From the NCBI RefSeq assembly GCF_016862075.1, contig NZ_BOMG01000092.1, positions 60,181-124,180 on the forward strand: a DNA stretch of 64,000 bases, in the 5' to 3' direction. Source of the DNA: Actinoplanes couchii. Lineage in GTDB: Bacteria > Actinomycetota > Actinomycetes > Mycobacteriales > Micromonosporaceae. Positions 32,838 to 41,353 of this stretch are shown in pieces (the stretch's first letter is position 1; each line of letters starts with the position of its first letter). Both the position numbers and the translations under genes were made by a program. Under the pieces are notes generated by a model that saw only the letters and a list, made by a program, of their open reading frames with translations, was not told where the DNA came from and searched no databases.

Positions 32838-33785
32838 ATGCGGGAGATCAGGGTGGCCAGGATTCCTCGGGGACTCCCGGTGGCGGACGACTTCGTGGTG
32901 GCCGAGGCGCCGATGCCGGTGGCCGGGGCCGGGGAGGTGCTGGTGCGCAACAGGTGGTTCACCGTGTTCGCGGCGCTGCGGACTCTGCTCGCCGGGGTCA
33001 GCGGCGCGCCGATGCCGGGGCTGACCGTGGGTGACACGCTGTTCGGGCCGGCGATCGGTGAGGTCGTGCAGGCGCCCGCCGACAGCGGCTTGAAAGACGG
33101 TGACCTGGTGAAACACATGCTGGGGTGGCGGGAGTACGCGGTGCTGCCGGCCGCCGGCCTCACCCGGCTCGACGGTGATCCGGTGCCGCATCTCGCCCAG
33201 GTGCCCACCGCGCACGGGGCGTTCACCCGGGCGGCGCGGCTCCAGCCCGGTGACACGGTGTTCGTCTCGGGTGGCGCCGGGTCGCTGGGGTCGGTCGCCG
33301 GGCAGGTGGCGAAGCTGCTGGGGGCCGGGCGGGTGATCGGCGGCACCGGTTCGGCGTGGAAGGCCGAGCAGATGCTGACCGATTTCGGGTACGACGCGGT
33401 GGTGGCCCGCGGTGACGCCGATCAGCTGGCGGCGGCCGCCCCGGACGGCATCGACGTGTTCTTCGACAACACCGGCGGCGACGACCTGCGGGCGGCGCTC
33501 GCGGTGGCCCGGCCGCACGCCCGGTTCGCGCTGGTCGGGGCGTTGTCCGGGCAGCTGTCGGCGACCGGCCCGGGCACCACCGCGCCGGTGGAGATCGACA
33601 CGTTCGCGCTGATCCTGAAACAGATCACCGTCACTGGCTACAGTGGCCAGGAGGAGACACCGGAGTGGCTCCTACCCAGGATCAATTTTCGGTACGCCCG
33701 GGTCGACGGTCTCGCGGCCGCGCCCCAGGCGGTGCAGGACGCGCTGACCGGGCGTTACGCGGGCACGGTGATCGTGGCGGTCTGA
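32838..33785 (+). CDS. NADPH-dependent medium-chain oxidoreductase (PTGR/leukotriene-B4-DH-like)
   Basis: A 315-aa zinc-free medium-chain reductase. VSGGAGSLGSVAGQVAKLLG near residue 143 is the Rossmann AxxGxxG-type cofactor site. VFFDNTGGDDLRAAL near 215 and VTGYSGQ follow, as in 2-alkenal and prostaglandin reductases that reduce activated double bonds. The N-terminus DDFVVAEAPMPVAGAGEVLV also fits. A MerR regulator follows 17 nt later, and a MerR-type promoter precedes, suggesting induction by a reactive electrophile. Confidence 0.87.
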   Translation: MREIRVARIPRGLPVADDFVVAEAPMPVAGAGEVLVRNRWFTVFAALRTLLAGVSGAPMPGLTVGDTLFGPAIGEVVQAPADSGLKDGDLVKHMLGWREYAVLPAAGLTRLDGDPVPHLAQVPTAHGAFTRAARLQPGDTVFVSGGAGSLGSVAGQVAKLLGAGRVIGGTGSAWKAEQMLTDFGYDAVVARGDADQLAAAAPDGIDVFFDNTGGDDLRAALAVARPHARFALVGALSGQLSATGPGTTAPVEIDTFALILKQITVTGYSGQEETPEWLLPRINFRYARVDGLAAAPQAVQDALTGRYAGTVIVAV

Positions 33786-33802
33786 CTCACGAGGGGGCAT
33801 CG

Positions 33803-34150
33803 ATGCGGATCGGGGACGCGGCAGCGGCGGCCGGCGCCACACCACGGGCACTGCGCTTCTACGAGGAGAACGGGCTGCTCCCCGCCCCGCAGCGATCCGG
33901 CACCGGCCAGCGCGTCTACACCCCGCGCGACGTGGCCCGGATCCGCACCGTCCGCGAGCTGCTGGCCGCCGGCCTGACCGTCGGCGACCTGCGGGGCTGC
34001 GCCGACCGCCTGGACCTGATCGACACCTCGGGCGGCTGCTCCAGCTCCGACGGCATCGCCGGCCGCCGCGTCGAGGCCCTGAACGCCGAGATCACCCGCC
34101 TGACCACCCTCCGCGACCGCTTGGCGGCGAGGATCACAGCACGGGCCTGA
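33803..34150 (+). CDS. MerR-family transcriptional regulator
   Basis: A 115-aa regulator. The N-terminal HTH (MRIGDAAAAAGATPRALRFY, YEENGLLPAPQRSGTGQRVY) is typical MerR. The dimerisation helix near residues 75-115 (VEALNAEITRLTTLRDRLA) follows a CSSS loop with a single Cys. GAGGGGG lies 5 nt before ATG 33803. It is second in an operon with the oxidoreductase and probably activates the 19-bp-spacer promoter upstream. Reactive aldehydes or quinones are candidate signals by family analogy. Confidence 0.9.
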   Translation: MRIGDAAAAAGATPRALRFYEENGLLPAPQRSGTGQRVYTPRDVARIRTVRELLAAGLTVGDLRGCADRLDLIDTSGGCSSSDGIAGRRVEALNAEITRLTTLRDRLAARITARA

Positions 34151-34211
34151 CGCCCGGAAAATCCTGTCTATTTGTGGGACCAATGGTGTCGGTGTTTCAC
34201 ATTCCTTGCCG

Positions 34212-34229
34212 TTTCCGTACCTACGGAAA
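34212..34229. promoter_or_regulatory. Perfect 8-bp inverted repeat upstream of sigma operon
   Basis: TTTCCGTA and TACGGAAA flank CC, about 60 bp past merR and 18 bp upstream of the candidate -35. It could terminate merR or be an operator for the sigma operon. A weaker stem (CCGTGC, GCACGG) lies nearer the start. Confidence 0.4.
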
Positions 34230-34246
34230 AATCGCCTCCTTTGAGT

Positions 34247-34275
34247 TAGACGCTTTGGCCGACCGTGCGTATATC
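34247..34275 (+). promoter_or_regulatory. Candidate promoter of sigma/WD40 operon
   Basis: TAGACG (34247-34252) and TATATC (34270-34275) are separated by 17 bp, about 45 nt before the first start codon. The -35 matches TTGACA at four of six positions. The region is AT-richer than its surroundings. Confidence 0.4.
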
Positions 34276-34319
34276 CCCGTGACACCCGTGCGGAGCTGCA
34301 CGGATGCAAGGGAGCAGAG

Positions 34320-34538
34320 ATGGACTGGAAGGCCGCGCTTTTAGTGAGCATCACCAATGGATTGGTGCAGTCGTTGGTGATATATGTGCGGGGAAACGCG
34401 ATGCGCCGCACCGTGCGCAGCGCACTCCGGGAGTTGCCCGAAACGACTACCGCCATCGCGGTCCGGATCCATGACCAGCACGGAACCGGCACCGAGATCC
34501 ACGCCGTCCGTGACCGGCCGCAGGGTCGAGAGGATTGA
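34320..34538 (+). CDS. Small single-TM protein, first gene of sigma-factor operon; contains a TTA codon
   Basis: A 72-aa protein with a short hydrophobic helix (residues ~5-22, AALLVSITNGLVQSLVIYV) and a basic/charged cytoplasmic tail (RRTVRSALRELPETTTAIAV, HDQHGTGTEIHAV). AGGGAG lies 5 nt before the ATG. Codon 8 is TTA (34341-34343). The stop lies two bases before the sigma-factor ATG, so translation is probably coupled. No family is recognised. It might tether, present or inhibit the sigma factor. Confidence 0.65.
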   Translation: MDWKAALLVSITNGLVQSLVIYVRGNAMRRTVRSALRELPETTTAIAVRIHDQHGTGTEIHAVRDRPQGRED

Positions 34539-34540
34539 CG

Positions 34541-35092
34541 ATGGAGCAGGCTGTCAAGCCGTCTGATCCGCCTGATCTTCCACTCAATCTCCAGCAGGAC
34601 ACCTATGACCAATTTTATCTACGAATCCACAACCGCCTAGTGGCCCGGGCCATCGTCCTCGGATGCCCTCGCGACTCCGCTCCCGAACTGGTCCAGGACG
34701 TTCTGATCAAGATCTGGGAAAGGTGGGAGGCGATCGACTGGCGAACCCGGAGCAATTACACCTTCGTCGCCCTGCACCGGGAGGTGATCAGCCGTTTCCG
34801 GCAGGCCGGCATTCGTCAGCGGATCAGTTTCGGATTCATGCCCGGAGCCGGCCGGTGGAACTGTGGCAGCGACGTCGAGAAAACGGTGATGGACGGCGAC
34901 GAGGCGGCTCAGGCGATGAAGTTCATCAAGGAAAAGCTGTCCCCGCAGGCCCGGCACATCATGCTCCGGATCATCGAGGGCTACACACCGAACGAGGTCG
35001 CCCGTGAACTCGGCTTGAAGCCATCCACGGCGCGCAACCACCTGCTCCGGGCTCGGAGGCTGGTGAAGGACTATCTGGAAGGGACGTCGTGA
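34541..35092 (+). CDS. ECF-like sigma factor
   Basis: A 183-aa sigma-70-family protein with only regions 2 and 4. Region 2 is near residues 20-90 (SAPELVQDVLIKIWERWEAI, TFVALHREVISRFRQAG). Region 4 is near 130-180 (LSPQARHIMLRIIEGYTPNE, VARELGLKPSTARNHLLRAR). Between them lies a Gly-rich linker. ATG 34541 has GAGAGGA 6 nt upstream; a TTG at 34535 is possible but overlaps the previous stop. The stop overlaps the GTG of the WD40 gene (GTGA), implying a fixed ratio of sigma to its presumed membrane regulator. Confidence 0.85.
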   Translation: MEQAVKPSDPPDLPLNLQQDTYDQFYLRIHNRLVARAIVLGCPRDSAPELVQDVLIKIWERWEAIDWRTRSNYTFVALHREVISRFRQAGIRQRISFGFMPGAGRWNCGSDVEKTVMDGDEAAQAMKFIKEKLSPQARHIMLRIIEGYTPNEVARELGLKPSTARNHLLRARRLVKDYLEGTS

Positions 35093-36495
35093 CCATACGA
35101 GACGACCTGCCGATCGAACTGACCGCAGAGGAACGCCGCATCCTCCGGCTCGCCGAAATAGGCGCAGTCGCCGGGATGGCCCTGAACCCCGCAGCAAGCC
35201 TGGCTCAGGCCAGGGCCAGAATCGCACAGCTTTCGGCTCCGACGCCGACTCGCAGCGCTGTCGTGACCGGCTGTTCTCAGCATCTCGCCGACAAAGATCC
35301 AGCACGGTCCAGAATGTTCATCGATCTGGCACCGACCGCCGCAAAGTGTGCGGAGCAATTCGGCCGGAAATCCGGGCGGCGTCTGGACTGGGCGTTGGCA
35401 GGTCTGCTCACGGTGGTCCTCGTTGCCGCCAGTGCAGCGGCCTTGCGGTGGCCCATCGCCGGTGACCAGGTATCGCGGTCGAAGCAGCTCGCTGCGCAAT
35501 CGAAAGGTCTTCGGTCCACCAATCCGGTAGTTGCCGATCTGCTGGCTGTCCAGGCCTATCGAACTAGTCAAACCGATGAGGCCGCCGAAAGCCTCAGTAG
35601 CGCTACCGATCAGCCCATCACCCGTTATCTAACCGGTAGCCCGAAACCCGTTCGAGCGCTGGCGATCAGCCCAGACGGCCGGCTCGTTGCCGGAGCCGGC
35701 TTCGACGAGACGGTCCGAGTATGGGATCTGGCGACCGGCGGATCCCGGCCCCTGACCAACCATACTGGCCAGGTGAACGCGGTGGCCTACAGTCCCGACG
35801 GTAAACACCTCGCCAGCGGCAGTAGTGATGGTGGAATCCGGATGTGGGATCTGGCGACCGGCAGTATCCGAGCCTCGTTCGGCAGCAACGGTCCTGTGTA
35901 TGCGGTGGCCTACAGCCCAGACGGTCGACAACTGGCCAGTACCAGCAATGATGGCGGAATCCGGATATGGGACCTGGCGACCGGCAGTATCCGAGCCTCG
36001 TTCGGCAGCAACGACCAGGTGCATGCGGTGGCCTACAGCCCAGACGGTCGACAACTCGCTAGCAGCAGCAGCGATGGCGGAATCTGGATATGGGATCTGG
36101 CGACCGGCGAATCCAGAATGCTGTCCACTTGCACCGGTCAGGTGCATGCGGTGTCCTATAGCCCAGACGGTAAAAGAATCGCCATCCCTAGTAGCGGTGG
36201 CGGAATCCGGATATGGGATCTGGCGACCGGAGAATCTCGACCGCTGTCCACTTACACCGACCAGGTGTATGCGTTGGCCTACAGCCCAGACAATAGACAA
36301 CTCGCTAGCGCCGGCGCTGATGGGACCGTGCGATTCTGGGCGGTCGCTGCCGGGATGATCCCGTCGGCAACGACCGCCAGGGAGAAGGCTCGGCTGATCT
36401 GTGATCGGGTGGGACGTGACTTCACCCCGGACGAACGCGCACGGTACCTCCCCGGGACTGATTCCAGCTTGTCGGCATGCCCAGCGACAGAATGA
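35089..36495 (+). CDS. Membrane-anchored WD40 protein, putative anti-sigma factor
   Basis: A 468-aa protein with a cytoplasmic N-terminus of ~100 residues (LTAEERRILRLAEIGAVAGM) and one TM helix at ~101-120 (LDWALAGLLTVVLVAASAAA). A linker of the type seen before WD40 in STAND proteins follows (QLAAQSKGLRSTNPVVADLL, AVQAYRTSQTDEAAESL). Six WD40 blades then run (AVAYSPDGRQLAS, GGIRIWDLATG). In operon with a sigma factor and overlapping it, the N-terminus is the expected sigma-binding part and the external propeller the sensor, but no classical zinc anti-sigma motif is seen. Blades 2-4 are nearly identical at DNA level. Confidence 0.8.
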   Translation: MTIRDDLPIELTAEERRILRLAEIGAVAGMALNPAASLAQARARIAQLSAPTPTRSAVVTGCSQHLADKDPARSRMFIDLAPTAAKCAEQFGRKSGRRLDWALAGLLTVVLVAASAAALRWPIAGDQVSRSKQLAAQSKGLRSTNPVVADLLAVQAYRTSQTDEAAESLSSATDQPITRYLTGSPKPVRALAISPDGRLVAGAGFDETVRVWDLATGGSRPLTNHTGQVNAVAYSPDGKHLASGSSDGGIRMWDLATGSIRASFGSNGPVYAVAYSPDGRQLASTSNDGGIRIWDLATGSIRASFGSNDQVHAVAYSPDGRQLASSSSDGGIWIWDLATGESRMLSTCTGQVHAVSYSPDGKRIAIPSSGGGIRIWDLATGESRPLSTYTDQVYALAYSPDNRQLASAGADGTVRFWAVAAGMIPSATTAREKARLICDRVGRDFTPDERARYLPGTDSSLSACPATE

Positions 36496-36560
36496 GGCGG
36501 TCCTGATCACATCGGGATCGGGGTGGAAATAGCGGTTGTCGCGGGCTGGTTCTGGTGCCC

Positions 36561-37664
36561 ATGAGGACGGCGAAGTTGGTGGTCGTGGGTGGTGGGCAGT
36601 CGGGACTCTCGGCTGGCTACCACCTCCGGCGGCGTGGGTTCGGCAGCGCACTTCAAGATTCTTCCGGCGGCTCTACGTTCGTCGTGCTGGATGCGTCGGA
36701 CGGGGCCGGTGGGGCGTGGCGGGAGCGGTGGGAGTCGCTGCGGATGGCCACCGTCAACGGGATCTTCGACCTGCCGGGGTTTCCGAAACCGCCCATCGAT
36801 CCGGGCGAACCGAGCCGGACCGCCGTACCCAGATATTTCGCGTCCTTCGAGGAGCAGGCCGAGCTGCCGATCGAACGGCCGGTGCGGGTCACGTCGGTGC
36901 ACGACGGGCCGGACGGTGGGCTGATCGTCGAGACCGATCGCGGGCCGTGGGCCACCCGGGCGGTCATCAACGCCACCGGGACCTGGGACAACCCGGTCCG
37001 GCCCGAGTACCCGGGCTCGGACACGTTCACCGGGCGGCAACTGCACGCCCGGGAGTACGTCGCCGCGCCGGAGTTCGCCGGGAGACGGGTCGCGGTCGTC
37101 GGCGGCGGCATCACCGCCGTACAGCTGATCGAAGAGATCTCCCGGGTGGCGAAGACGTTCTGGTACACGCGGCGCGAGCCGGTCTTCCGCGAGGCGTTCG
37201 AACCCGAGGTGGCCGGGCGGGAGACCATCACGAAGGTGACCGCCGACGTCGAGGCGGGGCGCCCGACCGGGAGTGTGGTGTCGTACACCGGGCTGATCTG
37301 GACGCCCTACGCGGTCGCGGCCCGGGACCGTGGCGCGCTCGATCGGCGGCCGATGTTCACCGGGATCGAACCGTACGGGGTGCGCGAGGCGGACGGCTCG
37401 TTCACCACCGTCGACACGATCCTGTGGGCGACCGGGTTCAAGGCGTCGCTGGCCCACCTCGACCCGCTGCACCTGCGCAACGAGCAGGGCGGCATCCGCC
37501 TGATCGGCACCCGGGTGGCCGCCGATCCGCGGGTCCACCTGGTCGGTTTCGGGCCGTCGCAGTCGACGGTGGGCGCCAATCGGGCCGGACGGGAGGCAGT
37601 GAACGCCCTCTATAGTTTCCTCACCACAGCACCTTCCCCCGAATCCCCTTCGAGGTGCACATGA
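36561..37664 (+). CDS. FAD/NAD(P)-dependent oxidoreductase (monooxygenase-like)
   Basis: A 367-aa flavoprotein of the Pyr_redox_3/FMO-like group. The FAD Rossmann motif VVVGGGQSGLSAGYHL is at residues 7-22, and a second dinucleotide motif (VAVVGGGITAVQL) is near 175. NATGTWDNP and the ATG motif LWATGFKASLAHLDP near 290 complete the set. Such enzymes oxygenate N, S or C atoms or act as reductases. ATG 36561 is used; a GTG at 36555 is also in frame. Its stop overlaps the ATG of the secreted BNR gene. Substrate unknown. Confidence 0.85.
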   Translation: MRTAKLVVVGGGQSGLSAGYHLRRRGFGSALQDSSGGSTFVVLDASDGAGGAWRERWESLRMATVNGIFDLPGFPKPPIDPGEPSRTAVPRYFASFEEQAELPIERPVRVTSVHDGPDGGLIVETDRGPWATRAVINATGTWDNPVRPEYPGSDTFTGRQLHAREYVAAPEFAGRRVAVVGGGITAVQLIEEISRVAKTFWYTRREPVFREAFEPEVAGRETITKVTADVEAGRPTGSVVSYTGLIWTPYAVAARDRGALDRRPMFTGIEPYGVREADGSFTTVDTILWATGFKASLAHLDPLHLRNEQGGIRLIGTRVAADPRVHLVGFGPSQSTVGANRAGREAVNALYSFLTTAPSPESPSRCT

Positions 37665-39008
37665 AACGATCCATTCCCCTGGCGCTGGTGTGCGCGGTCG
37701 TCGCCGCGACGATTCCCGGCCATCCGGCCACCGCCGCCGCGCCGACCGTCACCGCGGTGTACCACCACCGTCCTGACCACGTCGGGGCGGACCGCCCTGA
37801 CCTACACCGGTTACATGAACGGCGAGTCGTTCCAGCAGGACGGCATCGTCACGTACGGCAATTGGCAGTATGCGGCGTTCTGGGACCAGAGCGGCTACGT
37901 GAACCTGTCCCGCCGGCAGGTGCCGTCCGGTGCCTGGTCGCATCTGCGGCTGACCGATTACGTGACCACGTCGACCGATTCGCACAACACCATCAGCATC
38001 GGCATCGCCCCGTCCGACGGCACCATTCATCTGGCGTTCGACACCCACTCGTCGCAGTTCCGTTACCGCAAATCGGTGGCCGGGCTGGCCACCGCGGCGA
38101 CCTGGTCCACCAGTGGTTTCGGGGCGGTGCAGACGAAGTTGACCGCCACCGCGATGGACGTGGTCACCTATCCGCAGTTCTTCGCCCACCCCGACGGCAC
38201 CCTGCAGATGGCGATCCGGACCGGATACAGCGGGACGGGCGACGAGGTCCTGTACGAGTACGCCGGCGGCGCCTGGACCCATGTCGGCACGTTCATCGAC
38301 GGCACCACGGCCGGGAACAACGCCTATCTGTTCGGCATCGAGTACGACAATGTCGACCCGTCGAATCCGCTGCTGCACGCCACGTGGACGGTGCGGGAGA
38401 CGTCGAACGCCAGCACCAATCACGATCTGTACTACGCGTACAGCAGGGACAAGGGCCGCACCTGGCGCAACAATGCCGGAACTGTGCTGGCCGGCCCGCT
38501 GAAGGCCGATGCGAGCACGCTGAAGGTGTGGGGAATCGGCCAGAACCGGGGCCTGATCAACCAGGAGTCGCAGGTGGTGGACGCGGCAGGCATCGTGCAC
38601 GTGCTCGCCTCACACCTGCCCGCGTCGTCCGCCGACAACACCGATTTCACGGCTGCCCGGGAGACCGCGGTCCTGGTGCACTATTGGCGGGACAAGGCGA
38701 GCAAGGCCTGGCACCAGGTCTACACCCCGTTCCTGGAGCGCTCGTCCCGAGGCGACATAGCGGTGGATTCAGCCGACAATCTGTATGTGGTCAGCGGCGA
38801 TTCGAGCACGAAGAAGCTGCACATCCAGACGGCGTCGAAGGCGTCGACGTGGACCGATTGGACGATCCGTTACACGTCGTCGGCGATCTATTTCTCCGAC
38901 CCGCTGATCGACCACCAGCGCCTGAAGTCGACGAACACCCTGAGCATCTTCACTCCCCGCTACGGCGGAAGCCAAATCGACGTCCAGGACTGGAAAGTCA
39001 ACCCCTGA
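37661..39008 (+). pseudogene. Secreted BNR-repeat (BNR_4-like) protein, frameshifted after the signal peptide
   Basis: From ATG 37661 the frame encodes a clear signal peptide (MKRSIPLALVCAVVAATIPG, HPATAAAPTVTAV) and then degenerates. The mature protein continues in another frame from about 37761 (TTTVLTTSGRTALTYTGYMN) to 39008. Its sequence (FWDQSGYVNLSRRQVPSGAW, SQFRYRKSVAGLA, DGTLQMAIRTGYSG) matches BNR_4 carbohydrate-active beta-propeller proteins of ~430 aa. One extra base near 37758-37760 explains everything. It may be a true mutation or a sequence error. The start overlaps the oxidoreductase stop (ATGA). Confidence 0.75.
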
Positions 39009-39051
39009 CCCTCTTTTTTGTACGCTTCTCATCTCCGCAGAAGCAACGGCC

Positions 39052-39080
39052 CGTCCCGCCTCGTCACGCGAGGCGGGACG
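39052..39080 (+). terminator. Hairpin terminator after BNR gene
   Basis: Perfect 12-bp arms (39052-39063 and 39069-39080) with a 5-nt loop lie 44 bp past the stop; a T6 run precedes them at 39014-39019. I see no gene in the rest of 39009-39249. Confidence 0.75.
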
Positions 39081-39249
39081 CCACCCCGGATCGTTCGGCG
39101 ACCGCCGGGCCGATGGCGGCTCTCACCGCTCGCCCGCCGGACACCGATGAACGGTTCGATCCGTCCCGGCCCCGGACAGCCGACCGGCCCAAGGCATGTT
39201 CCGCATGCCGGTCGCGGGTGGAGGGCTCCGGGTGGGGTGACGCGGGGGT

Positions 39250-39714
39250 TCACTGGTGGGCCCACGGGGTTCGGAATCTGGCGAGGGATGTCAGGAGCAG
39301 CAGGGTCAGCAGGGCTGCTCCGCCGTCGGTCAGGTAGGACGGGAGCAGGCCTGCTGGGCCGAAACGGGTCAGGGTCACCTCGAAGACTTCCGGTGGGATG
39401 ACTACCACGCCGGCCGCCTGGGTCAGGTTCACCGCCAGGACTGTCCAGAACACTGCGGGCCGGCCGGTTCGGGCCAGCAGGCCGACCATGTTGCCCAGCA
39501 GGTAGACGCAGCCCACGGCGCGGAAGCCGAGCAGGAAGCCGGGCGCGTCGGTCGCGGCCTGCTCCGGCGACGCACCGGCGGTGCGCATTATGTCGAAGAT
39601 GGCCTGTTCGTCGATGATGACGAAAGCCTGCAGTGCGGTACCGATCACGAAGGCCAGCGAGCAGGCCACGACCAGGTTCTGCAGCGGCCTGGTGAAACGG
39701 GTGGGTGCCGTCAT
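39250..39714 (-). CDS. Four-TM membrane protein of unknown function
   Basis: A 154-aa protein with four hydrophobic helices (about residues 12-32, 62-82, 87-107, 127-147). It resembles small actinobacterial DUF4345/DoxX-like membrane proteins in size and layout, but no diagnostic motif is visible. A short acidic extracytoplasmic loop (IMRTAGASPEQAATDAPG) follows TM1. It is monocistronic and lies 61 bp downstream of the DUF885 gene on the same strand. Confidence 0.65.
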   Translation of the reverse strand: MTAPTRFTRPLQNLVVACSLAFVIGTALQAFVIIDEQAIFDIMRTAGASPEQAATDAPGFLLGFRAVGCVYLLGNMVGLLARTGRPAVFWTVLAVNLTQAAGVVVIPPEVFEVTLTRFGPAGLLPSYLTDGGAALLTLLLLTSLARFRTPWAHQ

Positions 39715-39775
39715 GACGCCGACGCTACGGCCGGGCGGGACGACGGCACATCCCGCGGAATCCCTGAGGTGTCCC

Positions 39776-41341
39776 CTAAGCAGCGGCCCAGCGGTTGATG
39801 ATCGTGGACAGGACCGTCATCGGGACGATGCCGGCTCCGAGGACCTGGTCGTGGAAAGCGGCCAGGTCGAAACGGCTGCCCAGGGACGTGCGTGCGGACT
39901 CCCGCAGGCGCAGGATCTCGCGGGCGCCGACGCTGTACGCCAGGGCCTGACCGGGCCAGGCGATGTAACGGTCGGTCTCCTGGCGTACGTCGCGGCTTGA
40001 CATCACCGTGCCGGCTGTCAGGAAGTCCCGGGACTGCCGGCGGGACCAGCCGAACGCGTGCAGGCCGGTGTCCGTGACCAGGCGGGCGGCTCGCAGCGCG
40101 GCCAGGGACACCCGGCCCAGACGGGTCAGCGGGGACGAGTACAGGCCCATCTCGTCGGCCAGCTGTTCGGCGTACAGGGCCCAGCCCTCGACGTAGGCAC
40201 CGAGCCTGGTGTCCACGTACCGGCGGAAATCAGGTAGTTCGGTCAGACCCTGGGCGGCGACGATCTGGAAGTGGTGGCCGGGGACCGCCTCGTGGAACGT
40301 GAGCGCCTCCAGGGCGAAACGGGAGCGCTGCCCGGGATCCGCGGTGTGGATGAAGACGGTGCCGGGCTGGCTGCCGTCGACCGCGGGCGGGCGGTAGTAG
40401 GCGGCCGGGGCCGAGTCCGCGTCCTCGGGCGGGACCTCGGCGAACGCGCACGGGGCGGACGCGGCGAGCGCGGTGATCTCGGGCGTGCGGGCGGACACCC
40501 GGTCCAGCGCCGCGGCCACCGTCGCCATGATCTCGGCGGCGGTGGTGAACCGGAGGGACGGGTCGTCGCGCAGCTTCGCCCGTACCGCAACCGGGTCGGT
40601 GATGCCGAAAGCCTCCTTGCCGATCGTCGACCACTGCTCGTCCAGATCGGCGAGGAGGGACAGGCCCAGGTCGTGGACCTCGCGCGGGGTCGACGGCAGG
40701 GTGGTGTGGGCGGCGACGGCGGCGCGGTAACCGGCCTCTCCCCCGCGCACCGCCAGGATGCCGGCGTGCTCGTCGTCACGGGCGTTCTCGGACAGCTCAC
40801 CGAGGTAGGCGTCGCGGAGCCGGATCATGGCCGCGCGAACGCCGGCCGGCAGAACGGGAACGGGACGCTCCAGGTGAGCGTCCAGCTGGGCCGCGGCCTG
40901 TTGCAACCCGAACCGGGTGCTGGGCCGGCCCCGGGACGCGGCGTCGCGGTACCGGTCGGCGAGGCCGTCGAAGAACGCGGCCGCGCCAGGCAGTCGCTGA
41001 TCACCACCGGCCATGAAGTACGACGCCTGCGGCGAGCCGTAGACCATCGCCGACGCGTTCGCCTCCCACAGACAGTGTTCGGCCTCGTCGGCGGCGGCGT
41101 CGGCCATCCAGCGCAGGACGTCCCGGTCGGTGTCGTCGACAGCAAGAGAAGAGGCCCCGACAGCAAGAGAAGAGGCCGACCTGGCCACCGCACGGAAATA
41201 CCGTGCGGCGGCCAGGTCGGCCGAGTGACGCGGATCGGGGAGGAACGCGTCGTAGGTGGTCAACCCGACCAGGCTCGCGCCCAGCGGATCATGACGGTTG
41301 AGGCGGTCGAAGAATTCAACACCCAGCTGTCGTACGTCCAC
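39776..41341 (-). CDS. DUF885 family putative metallopeptidase
   Basis: A 521-aa soluble protein of the DUF885 family, zinc-peptidase-like enzymes related to M32/oligopeptidases. The HExxxGHH-type motif FHEAVPGHHFQ near residue 348 and EGWALYAEQLADEMGLY near 385 provide His and Glu ligands. C-terminal QALAYSVGAREILRLR also matches. No signal peptide. An in-frame 21-bp duplication gives ASSLAVGASSLAV near residue 55. It starts 12 nt after the stop of the SigB-like gene and so may be co-transcribed with a stress sigma factor. Confidence 0.87.
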   Translation of the reverse strand: MDVRQLGVEFFDRLNRHDPLGASLVGLTTYDAFLPDPRHSADLAAARYFRAVARSASSLAVGASSLAVDDTDRDVLRWMADAAADEAEHCLWEANASAMVYGSPQASYFMAGGDQRLPGAAAFFDGLADRYRDAASRGRPSTRFGLQQAAAQLDAHLERPVPVLPAGVRAAMIRLRDAYLGELSENARDDEHAGILAVRGGEAGYRAAVAAHTTLPSTPREVHDLGLSLLADLDEQWSTIGKEAFGITDPVAVRAKLRDDPSLRFTTAAEIMATVAAALDRVSARTPEITALAASAPCAFAEVPPEDADSAPAAYYRPPAVDGSQPGTVFIHTADPGQRSRFALEALTFHEAVPGHHFQIVAAQGLTELPDFRRYVDTRLGAYVEGWALYAEQLADEMGLYSSPLTRLGRVSLAALRAARLVTDTGLHAFGWSRRQSRDFLTAGTVMSSRDVRQETDRYIAWPGQALAYSVGAREILRLRESARTSLGSRFDLAAFHDQVLGAGIVPMTVLSTIINRWAAA

Positions 41342-41353
41342 CAGCTGATGATG

